Assembly (NCBI RefSeq): GCF_003206695.1
Contig: NZ_PZJN01000006.1
Coordinates: 504,850-568,849, forward strand
Reading direction: 5' to 3'
From: Salinicola halophyticus
GTDB lineage: Bacteria; Pseudomonadota; Gammaproteobacteria; Pseudomonadales; Halomonadaceae
DNA length: 64,000 bases
Below, one piece after another: positions 46,704 to 55,667 of the stretch. A model generated the notes under the pieces. The model was not told where the DNA came from, made no database searches, and was given only the letters and a program-made list of their open reading frames with translations. Numbering within the stretch: the stretch's first letter is position 1; each line of letters starts with the position of its first letter. The translations under genes and the position numbers were made by a program.

Positions 46704-49700
46704 TCAGGGTCTACGGCTGCGACGTTCGCCGCGCTGCGCACGCCAAGTGGCGAGGCGTTCCTGCGTGCCGATGACGAAGACGAAAAAGGCCGGCACGAAG
46801 AACACCGCCAGCACGGTGCCGCTGAGCATGCCGCCGAACACCCCGGTGCCAATGGCGTGCTGGGTCTCCGCGCTGGCGCCGGAGGCGAGCATCAGCGGCA
46901 CGACGCCGAGGGTGAAGGCCAGCGAGGTCATCAGGATCGGCCGCAGGCGCAGCCTTGCGGCGGTCACCGCGGCCTCGACCAGAGGGCGCCCCTCGGTGCG
47001 CAACTGCCGGGCGAACTCGACGATGAGGATGGCATTCTTCGCCGACAGACCGATGAGGGTGATCATCCCTACCTTGAAGAAGATGTCGTTGGGTAGACCG
47101 CGCAGCATCACCGCGGCCACGGCGCCGAGCAGGCCCAGCGGCACCACCAGCATCACCGACAACGGAATCGACCAGCTCTCGTACAACGCAGCCAGCACCA
47201 GGAATACCACCAGCGCTGAGAGCAGCATGAGCACTGGCGCCTGCGCTGCCGACTGGCGCTCCTGCAGCGACTGCCCCGTCCACGCCACGGCGAAGCCTTG
47301 CGGCAACTGCGCTGCCAGGCGTTCCATCTCGGCCATCGCCGCGCCGCTGGAAACGCCCGGTGCGGCGCCCCCGGCGAGTCGCACGGCGGGGAAGCCCTGA
47401 AAGCGCATCATCTGCTGCGGCGACTCGCTCCACACCGGCGTCACCACCTCGCGCAGCGCCACCATGCCGCCATTGGCATTGCGTACGCGCAGGCCGAGCA
47501 CGTCGTCCAGTTGCATGCGCGCCGAAGCATCGGCCTGCAGGATCACCTGCTGCATGCGTCCGGCATTGGGGAAGTCGTTGACATACAGCGAGCCCATCGC
47601 CGCCGACAACGTGCTGCTCACGGCAGTGAAGGAGAGGCCCATGGCCTCGGCCTTCTGCCGGTCGATTTCCAGGCGGATGCTCTCGCCGGGCGGCAGCCCA
47701 TCCGCGTAGACATCGCTGACCACTCCGCTCTGCGCCGCCAGTTTCAGCAGTTGCGCCTGTGCAGCCAGCAACGCGGCCTCGCCGCGGTTGGCCCGATCCT
47801 GCAGGAACAGGGTGAAACCGGAGGAGGTGCCCAGCTCGTCGATGGCCGGTGGCATCATGCTCATCACCGTGCCTTCGACGTTATCGGCCATGGCCTGCTG
47901 CGCCAGCGCCGCCTCTTCGGCAGCCGTCGCTCCATCGCGCTGATCCCAGTCCTTGAGCATGGTGAAGGCCATGGCCGCATTGGGCCCGGAGCCGGCGAAG
48001 CTGAAGCCCAGTATCACCAGATTGGTGTCCAGCGCCGGGCGCGAGGCCACGTGTTTCTCGTAGGCCTTGACCACTTCCAGCGTGCGCTCGCTGGTGGCAC
48101 CGGTGGGCAGTTGAATGGAAGTCATGAAGTAGCCCTGATCCTCCTCGGGCAGAAAGGAGGATGGCAACTGCCGGGCGGCGATGACCAGTACCACGCAGAG
48201 CACTGCGAACACCGCCATCATCCGCCCGCTGCGTCCGACCAGGCGCGCCACGCGCGCGCCGTAGCCTGCCGTGAGGCGCGCGAATCCTCGGTTGAAGGCG
48301 CCGAAGAATCCGCGCTTCTCATGATGCTCGGTACCGACCGGGCGCAGCAGCGTGGCGCACAGCGCCGGCGTCAGGGTCAGGGCGAGGAAGGCCGAGAACA
48401 GGATCGCCACCGCCATCGACAGGGTGAACTGCTGATAGATCACCCCCACCGAGCCGCTGCCGAAGGCCATGGGGATGAACACGGCGGTGAGCACCAGGGT
48501 GATCCCGATGATCGCCCCGGTGATCTCCCGCATCGCCCGCATGGTCGCTTCCTTCGGCGACAGCCCCTGGGTGGCCATCAGCCTTTCGACGTTCTCCACC
48601 ACCACGATGGCGTCGTCGACGATGATGCCGATGGCCAGCACCATGCCGAACATGGTCAGCGAATTGATCGAGAAGCCGGCCAGCAGCATGACCGCGAAGG
48701 TGCCGAGCAGCGCGATGGGCGCGACGATGGCCGGGATCAGCGTGTAGCGCAGGTTCTGCAGGAACAGGAACATCACCAGGAATACCAGCGCCATGGCCTC
48801 GAACAGGGTATAGATCACCTTCTCGATGGACACCTTGACGAAGGGCGCGGTATCGAACGGCACCGAGTACGCCATGCCTGCGGGCAGGCTCGGCGCTAGC
48901 TCGGCTAGACGCTCCCGTACGGCGGCCGCGGTGCGCACCGCGTTGGCGCCGGGCGAGAGCTGGATGGCGGCACTGGTCGCCGCCACGCCGTTCTCGCGGT
49001 TGGAAAAGGCGTAGGACTCCGCGCCCAACTCGAGGCGCGCCACGTCCCCGAGCACCACCTTGCCCCCATCGGCATCCGCACGCAGCACGACCGCGGCGAA
49101 CTGCTCCGGGCTTGTCAGTTGCCCTTGCACCGTCAGCGGCACGGTCAGGCGCTGGCCGGGCAGCGTCGGCTCGTCGCCGACCCGCCCCGGGGCGATCTGC
49201 GCATTCTGCTGCTCGATGGCCTGAGCCAGATCATTCATGGTCAGGCCATAGCCGCTGAGCTTGTTCGGATCGACCCAGACGCGCATGGCCTGCTCGGCGC
49301 CGAACAGCTGTACGCGCCCCACACCGTCGATGCGGCGCAATTCCTGGACGATATTGCGCGCGAAATAGTCGTTCAGTGCGACTTCATCGAACTGGCCGTT
49401 GGGCGATGTCATGCCGACCATCATCAGAAAGCCCGTGGCGGCGGACTCTACCTGCAGGCCGCTCTGTCGCACGGCCTGGGGCAGGCGGGACTCGACCGCC
49501 TTGATCCGGTTCTGCACGTCCACCTGGGCCAGCTCGGCGTCGGTGCCCGGCTTGAAAGTCGCGGTGATCTGCGCCGTGCCCGAGGTGTCGACCGAGGACT
49601 CGAAGTAGAGCAGATTCTTGACACCCGACAGTTCGCGCTCGACCAGGCTTACCACCGAGTCGTTGAGCGTCTGTGGCGTGGCGCCCGGATAGGTGGCATA

Positions 49701-49835
49701 GAGGGTCACCGAGGGCGGGGCCACCGACGGATAGCGGGCGATAGGCAGCTGCGGGATGGCGATGACGCCGGCCAGCACGATGAACAGGGCGATCACCCAG
49801 GCAAACACCGGGCGGTTGATGAAGAACTGCGGCAT
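46704..49835 (-). CDS. adeB: RND multidrug efflux inner-membrane pump (AdeB-like)
   Basis: A 1043-aa HAE1 RND transporter of normal length. The proton-relay aspartates are in GIIVDDAIVVVENVER, and the first 130 residues (FFINRPVFAWVIALFIVLAG, ATFKPGTDAELAQVDVQNRI) run close to Acinetobacter AdeB. It forms a trimer in the inner membrane that moves drugs through the MFP gene product next to it to an outer-membrane channel. No channel gene follows; TolC-like proteins encoded elsewhere probably serve. 16 bp downstream of the MFP gene. Confidence 0.93.
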   Translation of the reverse strand: MPQFFINRPVFAWVIALFIVLAGVIAIPQLPIARYPSVAPPSVTLYATYPGATPQTLNDSVVSLVERELSGVKNLLYFESSVDTSGTAQITATFKPGTDAELAQVDVQNRIKAVESRLPQAVRQSGLQVESAATGFLMMVGMTSPNGQFDEVALNDYFARNIVQELRRIDGVGRVQLFGAEQAMRVWVDPNKLSGYGLTMNDLAQAIEQQNAQIAPGRVGDEPTLPGQRLTVPLTVQGQLTSPEQFAAVVLRADADGGKVVLGDVARLELGAESYAFSNRENGVAATSAAIQLSPGANAVRTAAAVRERLAELAPSLPAGMAYSVPFDTAPFVKVSIEKVIYTLFEAMALVFLVMFLFLQNLRYTLIPAIVAPIALLGTFAVMLLAGFSINSLTMFGMVLAIGIIVDDAIVVVENVERLMATQGLSPKEATMRAMREITGAIIGITLVLTAVFIPMAFGSGSVGVIYQQFTLSMAVAILFSAFLALTLTPALCATLLRPVGTEHHEKRGFFGAFNRGFARLTAGYGARVARLVGRSGRMMAVFAVLCVVLVIAARQLPSSFLPEEDQGYFMTSIQLPTGATSERTLEVVKAYEKHVASRPALDTNLVILGFSFAGSGPNAAMAFTMLKDWDQRDGATAAEEAALAQQAMADNVEGTVMSMMPPAIDELGTSSGFTLFLQDRANRGEAALLAAQAQLLKLAAQSGVVSDVYADGLPPGESIRLEIDRQKAEAMGLSFTAVSSTLSAAMGSLYVNDFPNAGRMQQVILQADASARMQLDDVLGLRVRNANGGMVALREVVTPVWSESPQQMMRFQGFPAVRLAGGAAPGVSSGAAMAEMERLAAQLPQGFAVAWTGQSLQERQSAAQAPVLMLLSALVVFLVLAALYESWSIPLSVMLVVPLGLLGAVAAVMLRGLPNDIFFKVGMITLIGLSAKNAILIVEFARQLRTEGRPLVEAAVTAARLRLRPILMTSLAFTLGVVPLMLASGASAETQHAIGTGVFGGMLSGTVLAVFFVPAFFVFVIGTQERLATWRAQRGERRSRRP

Positions 49836-49851
49836 GACGGATTCTCCGGAC

Positions 49852-51030
49852 TCAGCGCGCGGCGGCGCTGAACTGTTCGCGGGTGTCGGACGGTTCGCTG
49901 GCGCCGACGGGCTGCCAGGGGTGCGGTGTGACGCGCGCGTTCTCGCTCAGGCGCTCGATGCCTTCGATCACCACCTGCTGGCCGGCACTGAGCCCGGACA
50001 CCACGCGATAACGGCGCGCCACCAACTCCCCGAGCTCGATCGCCACCGGCCGCGCCTGACCCTGGTCGCCTACCACCCACACGCTGGCCTGGCCGGCGGT
50101 GCGGGTCACCGCCTGTTGCGGCACGCTCAGGGCGGTGGGGTAATGCGCACGGGGGACCCTCGCCTGCACGTAGAGTCCGGGCAGCAAACGGCGCTGCGGG
50201 TTGTCCACCAGTACGCGCAGCAGCACGTCGCCGGTACCGGTATCCACCTGAGTGCCGGAGAATAGGATGCGGCCCTGCATGCCGAGAGGCTTGCCGTCGC
50301 TGCCCAGAATCTCCACGGTCAGCGCCGGCGTCGCCGCGCCGGTCTGGCGGCGCAACGTCTCCAGTGCCGAAGCGGACTGGCGCACATCGACATACACCTG
50401 GTCGATCTGCTGGATTCGCGCCATGGGCGTCGTATCGGTCGGCGAGACCAGCGCGCCTTCGCTGACCAGGGTCTGGTCGATGCGACCGTCAATCGGCGCC
50501 TCGACACTGGCGAACTGCAGATCCAGCTTGCGTCGCGCCAGAGTCGCCCTGGCCTGGGCCACGTCGGCGGTGGCCTGATCGCGGAGGGAAGCCGCATCGT
50601 CGTAGGTCTGGCGGCTGACGGCTTCGCTGCGTCTCAACGACCCCAGACGATCGGCCTTGATGCGAGCCTGGGCCAGCATCGCCTCGGCCCGTTGCAACGC
50701 CGCCGAGGCAATATCGACCTCGGCCTTGAAGGGGGCCGGATCGATCTGGAACAGCGTCTTGCCGGCCTCGACATCGCGGCCTTCCTCGAACAGGCGGCGT
50801 TTCACGATGCCGGTGACCTGCGCGCGCACTTCGGCAGTACGCACGGCCGATACGCGCCCAGGAAGATCCTCGGTGACCGAAAGGTCGGCGGCTTCCAGCG
50901 TCATCACCGAGACCGGAATCGGTAACGGCGCCTCGCTCGTGGCATCGGGTGGCGAGGGGTCGCAGCCTGCCAGCCCCAACACGGCAAACCCTGCGAGCAG
51001 AATGCTCCACTGCCGCTGTCTGATGCGCAT
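49852..51030 (-). CDS. adeA: RND membrane fusion lipoprotein (AdeA-like)
   Basis: A 392-aa periplasmic adaptor. Lipobox LGLAGC with the lipidated cysteine at residue 23. Beta-barrel and lipoyl halves (GRVSAVRTAEVRAQVTGIVK, FASVEAPIDGRIDQTLVSEG) flank an alpha-helical hairpin (ALQRAEAMLAQARIKADRLG). It bridges AdeB to an outer-membrane channel. First gene of the pump operon; divergent from the AdeR-like regulator. Confidence 0.93.
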   Translation of the reverse strand: MRIRQRQWSILLAGFAVLGLAGCDPSPPDATSEAPLPIPVSVMTLEAADLSVTEDLPGRVSAVRTAEVRAQVTGIVKRRLFEEGRDVEAGKTLFQIDPAPFKAEVDIASAALQRAEAMLAQARIKADRLGSLRRSEAVSRQTYDDAASLRDQATADVAQARATLARRKLDLQFASVEAPIDGRIDQTLVSEGALVSPTDTTPMARIQQIDQVYVDVRQSASALETLRRQTGAATPALTVEILGSDGKPLGMQGRILFSGTQVDTGTGDVLLRVLVDNPQRRLLPGLYVQARVPRAHYPTALSVPQQAVTRTAGQASVWVVGDQGQARPVAIELGELVARRYRVVSGLSAGQQVVIEGIERLSENARVTPHPWQPVGASEPSDTREQFSAAAR

Positions 51031-51128
51031 ACCACACTAACCTCGCTCAAGGGGTCGTCGCGCCAGGCGGCAACCGAAAAGGACCGAGGCCCAGTTTGGC
51101 TCGCTGCTATTGCGAATGATTCGAGGCT

Positions 51129-51147
51129 TTATGGAGAAAGCATGGAG
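51129..51147. promoter_or_regulatory. candidate AdeR-type direct repeat in the divergent promoter
   Basis: TTATGGAG and GCATGGAG are repeated with an 11-bp period (51129-51136, 51140-51147) between adeA and adeR. A. baumannii AdeR recognises a direct repeat of similar GTGGAG type in the same intercistronic position. Similarity by eye. Confidence 0.4.
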
Positions 51148-51187
51148 GGCGCGATAAAATTCAGGACCATACTCATCGAGTCCGCTC

Positions 51188-51922
51188 ATGTTCGATCGCC
51201 ACGCGCGTGTCAGCCCTGCTTCTCCTGCTTCAGCACTGGTACTGATCGCCGAGGATGAAGCCGAGATTGCCGACATTCTCGGCGCCTATTTGCAGCGCAG
51301 CGGGTTACGCACCCAGCACGCCGCCGATGGCCTCGCAGCGCTGTCCATGCACCAATCGCTCAAGCCGGATCTGCTGCTGCTCGACGTGCAGATGCCTCGC
51401 GTCGACGGCTGGAAGGTGCTCAGTGAAATCCGCGCCCGTGGAGACACCCCCGTGATCATGCTCACCGCGCTCGATCAGGATCTCGACAAGCTAATGGGAC
51501 TGCGTCTGGGCGCGGACGATTACGTGGTCAAGCCCTTCAATCCGGCCGAAGTGGTGGCGCGAGTTCAAGCGGTACTGCGGCGCACCCGGATGAGCGAGCC
51601 TGCCCCCACGCAGATGCTGCGCGTCGGCCCGTTCCAGATCGACTTGGAGAACCACGAGGCCAGCATCTGCAATGGTGATCAGCAACAGTTGCTGGATCTG
51701 ACCCTGACGGAGTTCAAGCTGCTAGCCTGTCTGATGCGGGCGCCCAGGCGGGTGTTCAGCAGGGCGGAGCTACTGGAACATTGTCTGCCCGAGGGCGATA
51801 CCCAGGAGCGTACGGTGGACAGCCACGTCAGCAAGCTGCGCAAGAAGCTCGAGGCCCTGGACATCCAAGGCGTGCCGGCCAGCGTCTGGGGCGTGGGCTA
51901 TCGTTTCGGCAGCGAGCCATGA
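51188..51922 (+). CDS. adeR: OmpR-family response regulator (AdeR-like)
   Basis: A 244-aa regulator. Receiver domain with acidic pocket AEDEAEIAD, phosphoacceptor Asp in LLLLDVQMPRVDGWKVL, and K in DDYVVKPFNPAEV. C-terminal winged HTH with RTVDSHVSKLRKKLEAL and WGVGYRFG. The run TPVIMLTALDQDLDKLMGLR is almost the same as in AdeR. Likely activates adeAB through the repeat in the divergent promoter. Coupled to adeS (ATGA overlap at 51919). Confidence 0.92.
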   Translation: MFDRHARVSPASPASALVLIAEDEAEIADILGAYLQRSGLRTQHAADGLAALSMHQSLKPDLLLLDVQMPRVDGWKVLSEIRARGDTPVIMLTALDQDLDKLMGLRLGADDYVVKPFNPAEVVARVQAVLRRTRMSEPAPTQMLRVGPFQIDLENHEASICNGDQQQLLDLTLTEFKLLACLMRAPRRVFSRAELLEHCLPEGDTQERTVDSHVSKLRKKLEALDIQGVPASVWGVGYRFGSEP

Positions 51923-52977
51923 AACGCATGCCGGGTCTGCGTCGGCAGATTATCCAGTCCCTGGCGGTGATGGCGCTGGGCATCATCTTCATCGCGGTGT
52001 TCGGCTCCTACGTGTTCTACGCCATCGCCACGGCCTATTTGCCGGAGAGCATCTCCAACAGCTGGATGCCGTCACGGGTCGAACTGGCGTGGATCGTCTG
52101 CACTACGGTTGCCGCGCTGGGCATGGCGGTATTCGTTGCTATCCGTTTATCGCGACGTCTGCTCACCCCATTGAATTCGGTGGCACACAGTCTGCGCGAA
52201 GTGGCCCAGGGCAAGCTGACCGCGCGTGCGCGGACGGACGAAAGGGCCATGGGCGAGACGGCACAGCTGGTGCGCGATTTCAACGCCATGGCCGAGCGGC
52301 TGCAAAGCGTGACCCGGGAACGCGAGTTCTGGAACGCCGCCATCGCCCATGAGCTGCGCACGCCGGTGACCATTTTGCGCGGACGTCTGCAGGGCCTTTC
52401 GGAAGGCGTCTTCACGCCCAGCAGCGAGCTGTTCGATGGCTTGCTGCGCCAGGTGGAAGGTCTGAACCGGCTGATCGAGGATCTGCGGGTGTTGAGTCTC
52501 AATGACAGCGGCCATCTGGAGTTGCACCGGGTCGAGGTGGATCTCGCCCAGGAACTCGGCAGCGTTCTGCAGGCCTTCGCCGCGCCGCTGGCGGCAAAAG
52601 GGTTCCATCTGCACAGTGAACTCGAGGCTAATTTGAAGGTGAAGTGCGATCCGGTGCGTATGCGTCAGGCGCTGATGGCGTTACTGGAAAACGCCCAGCA
52701 GCATGCCGAGCCGGGCAGTCTGCGGGTTCGCCTCTATCAAGCGGGCGGTCACTGCCATCTCGTCGTCGAGGACGACGGTCCCGGCATCGATAGGGCGCTT
52801 GCCTCTGACCTGTTCGAGGCTTTTCACCGTGGCGATCCCTCGCGTTCACGCAAAAGCGGCGGCAGCGGCCTGGGGCTGGCTGTGGTCAAGGCCATTGCGG
52901 AGGCACACGGCGGCCAGGCGATTTGCCAGCCCACGGGGCGGGGAGGCAGTGCGTTCGTCATCATCTGGCCGCTTTGA
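51919..52977 (+). CDS. adeS: sensor histidine kinase (AdeS-like)
   Basis: A 352-aa membrane kinase. Two membrane helices (about 12-35 and 60-82) enclose a short 25-residue periplasmic loop. HAMP domain (residues about 83-135), phosphoacceptor His in AAIAHELRTPVTILRGRL, N-box ALLENAQQHAEPG, and ATP loops DDGPGIDRALASDLFEAFHR and GGSGLGLAVVKAIAEAHGG. Overlaps adeR by 4 bp. Confidence 0.92.
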   Translation: MKRMPGLRRQIIQSLAVMALGIIFIAVFGSYVFYAIATAYLPESISNSWMPSRVELAWIVCTTVAALGMAVFVAIRLSRRLLTPLNSVAHSLREVAQGKLTARARTDERAMGETAQLVRDFNAMAERLQSVTREREFWNAAIAHELRTPVTILRGRLQGLSEGVFTPSSELFDGLLRQVEGLNRLIEDLRVLSLNDSGHLELHRVEVDLAQELGSVLQAFAAPLAAKGFHLHSELEANLKVKCDPVRMRQALMALLENAQQHAEPGSLRVRLYQAGGHCHLVVEDDGPGIDRALASDLFEAFHRGDPSRSRKSGGSGLGLAVVKAIAEAHGGQAICQPTGRGGSAFVIIWPL

Positions 52978-53041
52978 GCGGCCGTGATGTCGTCATGCGT
53001 GCCGAGCAAAGCGCTACCGCGATGGGCCGCTCCGGCACGAC

Positions 53042-53629
53042 TCAACTCTCCCGCAGCATCTCTTCGAGCATGGCGGCGTTGGGATCGTCCGGCTGGCTGA
53101 CGACGGCATAGTTGTAATTGCCTTTCGACCAGTACTGCGCCATGAGCTTGCCGTCGATTCGCTTGCCCGGCTCCAGCATGTGATTGCCGGCACCCGGCGG
53201 GCGTATGTACATCATCATCTGACGCCCGGTCCGGTCACGATAGACCACCATCGCGGCAGGCTCTTGATCGGTGGCCAGCAGCCGCGCACCCGTCATCTCC
53301 AGGCCGGCGGCGCTAAGGTCGGGCGGCATGATCCCGTCGCTGAAATGGGCCTGAAACAATTCGACGATTCCCTCGCGACTGTTGGCGTCCGGTTCGGAGA
53401 CGGCGGTATCGCTGGCGTTGACAATACCGTTCCCATCGATAGCAGTGTTGCCGTCGATGGCCGTGTTTCTATCGATAGTCATGTTCCCGTCGAACGAGAC
53501 GCTGTCGGTGAACAGGCGATAGGCCTGAACGGCGTCGGCCATCGGCTGCGCCGAAATCGAGGGCGGGGTCATCATGTCGTGCACTTTCCAACCGCCGGTC
53601 ATGCCGATGCCCAGGGCCATGACCAGCAT
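53042..53629 (-). CDS. anti-sigma-factor-like protein lacking its N-terminal domain
   Basis: A 195-aa protein whose C-terminal part (DLSAAGLEMTGARLLATDQ, EPAAMVVYRDRTGRQMMMYI, RPP) resembles the periplasmic domain of RsiW-type anti-sigma factors, with a membrane segment near residue 1-12. The N-terminal zinc-binding domain is missing: the frame stops at TGA about 25 codons upstream. No sigma factor gene is next to it. Residues about 45-75 hold four hexapeptide repeats of the type DGNTAI. It may be a remnant. Confidence 0.6.
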   Translation of the reverse strand: MLVMALGIGMTGGWKVHDMMTPPSISAQPMADAVQAYRLFTDSVSFDGNMTIDRNTAIDGNTAIDGNGIVNASDTAVSEPDANSREGIVELFQAHFSDGIMPPDLSAAGLEMTGARLLATDQEPAAMVVYRDRTGRQMMMYIRPPGAGNHMLEPGKRIDGKLMAQYWSKGNYNYAVVSQPDDPNAAMLEEMLRES

Positions 53630-54044
53630 GGTCGCCGTCGCCAGCCAGCGTTGGTGGCTGGCTCGTTGGCGACATAGGAAGAAACCCTGTCACTGTCGGC
53701 TGCAGGTAAGACGAATGACCGTGAGAATTATTCCACTGTTGATCGGGTCCGAGCGCGTAAACGGTGTGGTCACTGCCACGTGTGCCTCGGACGGAGCAAT
53801 CATGGCACCCAATACGACCATGCAATCCTCGGGATGCCCAAGGCCGCATGCATCTTGGCCGAACGGCGCAGTGCGGTTCGGTTTCAAATTCATCGCGAGG
53901 GGGAGTCTGGTGTTCAAACGCAGGGGGAGTCGAGCTGGCAGCGTTTCATCTGCCTCGGTAGGGCGAACCTGACGCGTCGTAGGCGGTGCAGTAGCCGCAC
54001 GCCCACTTGGTACTTCAATCTAAGCCCGAGCGATACAAGCCGGG
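53630..54044. other. 415-bp gap without a supported gene
   Basis: No frame here has a start with a ribosome site or a recognisable domain. It may hold the decayed 5' end of the anti-sigma-like gene. Nothing else stands out. Confidence 0.5.
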
Positions 54045-54596
54045 TTAGGTTTGCTTGTTCAGGAAATCAGCAAGCCACGAAACTCTGCGCTGGAGCTCGT
54101 CGTCTGCCGAAGCCTGGTCATCCTCGCTGGTGCCTGCGAGATAGAGATCCATGATCCAGCCCGAGCATTGCTCGATGGTCAGGTGAGCGCGTTGGATCTC
54201 GAGCATGGGCGCGAAAGCCTGCTGGCTCATGAATTCATCGCCCAGCATCGCGCTGAGCAGGTTGCCGGCGAGTCGGTAGCAGTGGCTCTGGTCGGCGAAG
54301 AGGCTTCTGTCCTGGAAGAAGAATCCCAACGCGCACACGCTTGAATGACCGCCTTCGTCATCGCGCCAGGTCATCATCCTGGCAGTTTCGAAAGTGTTGC
54401 CGGGCTGATTGATTCGAGCGAGCGCGTCACGAATGCGGGGGAACTCGCGGACTTCCGGTATCGCGTCGATCTGCTTTGGATCATGCACGAGTCGTTGATA
54501 CGGGTACGCTTCTCCGTTCTCACTGTCTTCCGCGCTGTACGGAATGTTGACGCTGCCGTCATCCAGGCTGAGGCGCAGTTCGACTCGGTTATCCAT
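54045..54596 (-). CDS. hypothetical protein
   Basis: A 183-aa soluble, acidic protein I do not recognise. It has no signal peptide or membrane helix. Notable segments: VELRLSLDDGSVNIPYSA at the N-terminus, TWRDDEGGHSSVCALGFFFQ in the middle, and a helical C-terminus (RRVSWLADFLNKQT). TTGGAGAAAAC precedes the start codon. It stands alone between the anti-sigma-like remnant and lpxT. Codon use is like its neighbours, so it is probably a real gene. Confidence 0.65.
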   Translation of the reverse strand: MDNRVELRLSLDDGSVNIPYSAEDSENGEAYPYQRLVHDPKQIDAIPEVREFPRIRDALARINQPGNTFETARMMTWRDDEGGHSSVCALGFFFQDRSLFADQSHCYRLAGNLLSAMLGDEFMSQQAFAPMLEIQRAHLTIEQCSGWIMDLYLAGTSEDDQASADDELQRRVSWLADFLNKQT

Positions 54597-54729
54597 GTTT
54601 TCTCCAAACGTTGAAACCGCGCCAGATTATCAGGAAGTCCAGAAGCGATGTCACTGGACAGTGCTATGGTTTGGGCGTGAGCGTCATCCTCGTCAGCGAA
54701 GCGGAATCGGCGGCTTCGTGTGTTCGTGT

Positions 54730-55437
54730 TCAATGCGCCCGTGGCAGACGCGCCAGCCAACGCTGAACGAGGGCCGTCATGCCGCCCGCCACCGGCGTAC
54801 ACAGAATCCACGGCAGGGCGAGCAGGGCAATGCTGAGCGCACCCATGTAGACGTCGCTGAACCAGTGCGCGCCAACCATGATGCGGGGAGCGCTCAACAG
54901 CAGTACGAAGGCAACGCTCCAGCCGGCGGTACGCCGATCGGCGAAGCGCAGCATGAAGCCGGCAAAGATCATCAGCATCAAACCGTGATCGCCGGGAAAA
55001 CTGTTCGATGCCGAGTCCTTAGTTGGAATCGAGACGATGTCGGTCAGATGGGCCGCGTGTGCGAAGAATCGCGTCGGACTGGGATGGCCGTAGGTAATCG
55101 CCTTGTTGGTCACCACAGCGATCACCCCGGCTGTCAGCAGCATGGTCACACCGATACCGAGCCAGCGCCGCCATCGATCAGGCCGCGGGTCTCGGCGCAT
55201 GGCGATGGTGAACAACACGCCCATGACGCCGAACGAGGCGGCGTCGAAGAAACGCGTATTGAGCAGCGCCAGCAGATCGTCCCATAGACCGTTTTCCGGC
55301 GTGATCCAGTGGTTGAAGGTCCAGAAGATCCGATCGTCCAGATCGGTCCAGGGCAACCCATGGGGTAGCGCCCAACTCAGGAGCAGGACCAGCCCGGTCA
55401 GATTGAGCCCCAGCACGCGTTTCCACTGCATGTTCAT
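54730..55437 (-). CDS. lpxT: lipid A 1-phosphate phosphotransferase LpxT
   Basis: A 235-aa PAP2-superfamily membrane enzyme. It matches E. coli LpxT in layout: NLTGLVLLLSWALPHGLPW at the start, ALLNTRFFDAASFGVMGVLF, SIPTKDSASNSFPGDHGLML and PRIMVGAHWFSDVYMG, with the active-site SFPGDH and the H/D pair in GAHWFSDV. LpxT moves a phosphate from undecaprenyl diphosphate to lipid A on the periplasmic face, making the 1-diphosphate form. It has its own promoter region (AT-rich, 55470-55500). With LpxO it gives this strain two lipid A tailoring enzymes in one window. Confidence 0.93.
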   Translation of the reverse strand: MNMQWKRVLGLNLTGLVLLLSWALPHGLPWTDLDDRIFWTFNHWITPENGLWDDLLALLNTRFFDAASFGVMGVLFTIAMRRDPRPDRWRRWLGIGVTMLLTAGVIAVVTNKAITYGHPSPTRFFAHAAHLTDIVSIPTKDSASNSFPGDHGLMLMIFAGFMLRFADRRTAGWSVAFVLLLSAPRIMVGAHWFSDVYMGALSIALLALPWILCTPVAGGMTALVQRWLARLPRAH

Positions 55438-55587
55438 GAGTCATGTCTCCCGCAAGAGGATTCGTCTGCGAGGATTATAATTTAAGATACACATAAGGAA
55501 CAGTGTTCTAAAACTCATCGCCTGCCTTGCCGCCTGCCGTTCCGATGAGTCCGTCCGGCTTGACTGTCTTCCAACCTGGCTCGAAAC

Positions 55588-55616
55588 GAAAAAGCCCCCG
55601 ACGAATCGTCGAGGGC
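55588..55616 (-). terminator. intrinsic terminator of valS
   Basis: On the minus strand an 11-bp stem (GCCCTCGACGA / TCGTCGGGGGC, with one G-T pair) runs directly into a T tract. It lies 52 bp after the valS stop codon. Confidence 0.88.
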
Positions 55617-55667
55617 TCGAGGCGCGGTGGCAGCGACAGTGTCAGCCGTCGTGTTGAGCGAGTTGCT

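Noticed and set aside
47298..48899. 533-codon plus-strand open frame
   Set aside because: Antisense to adeB, His/Gln/Arg-rich, no ribosome site or domain.
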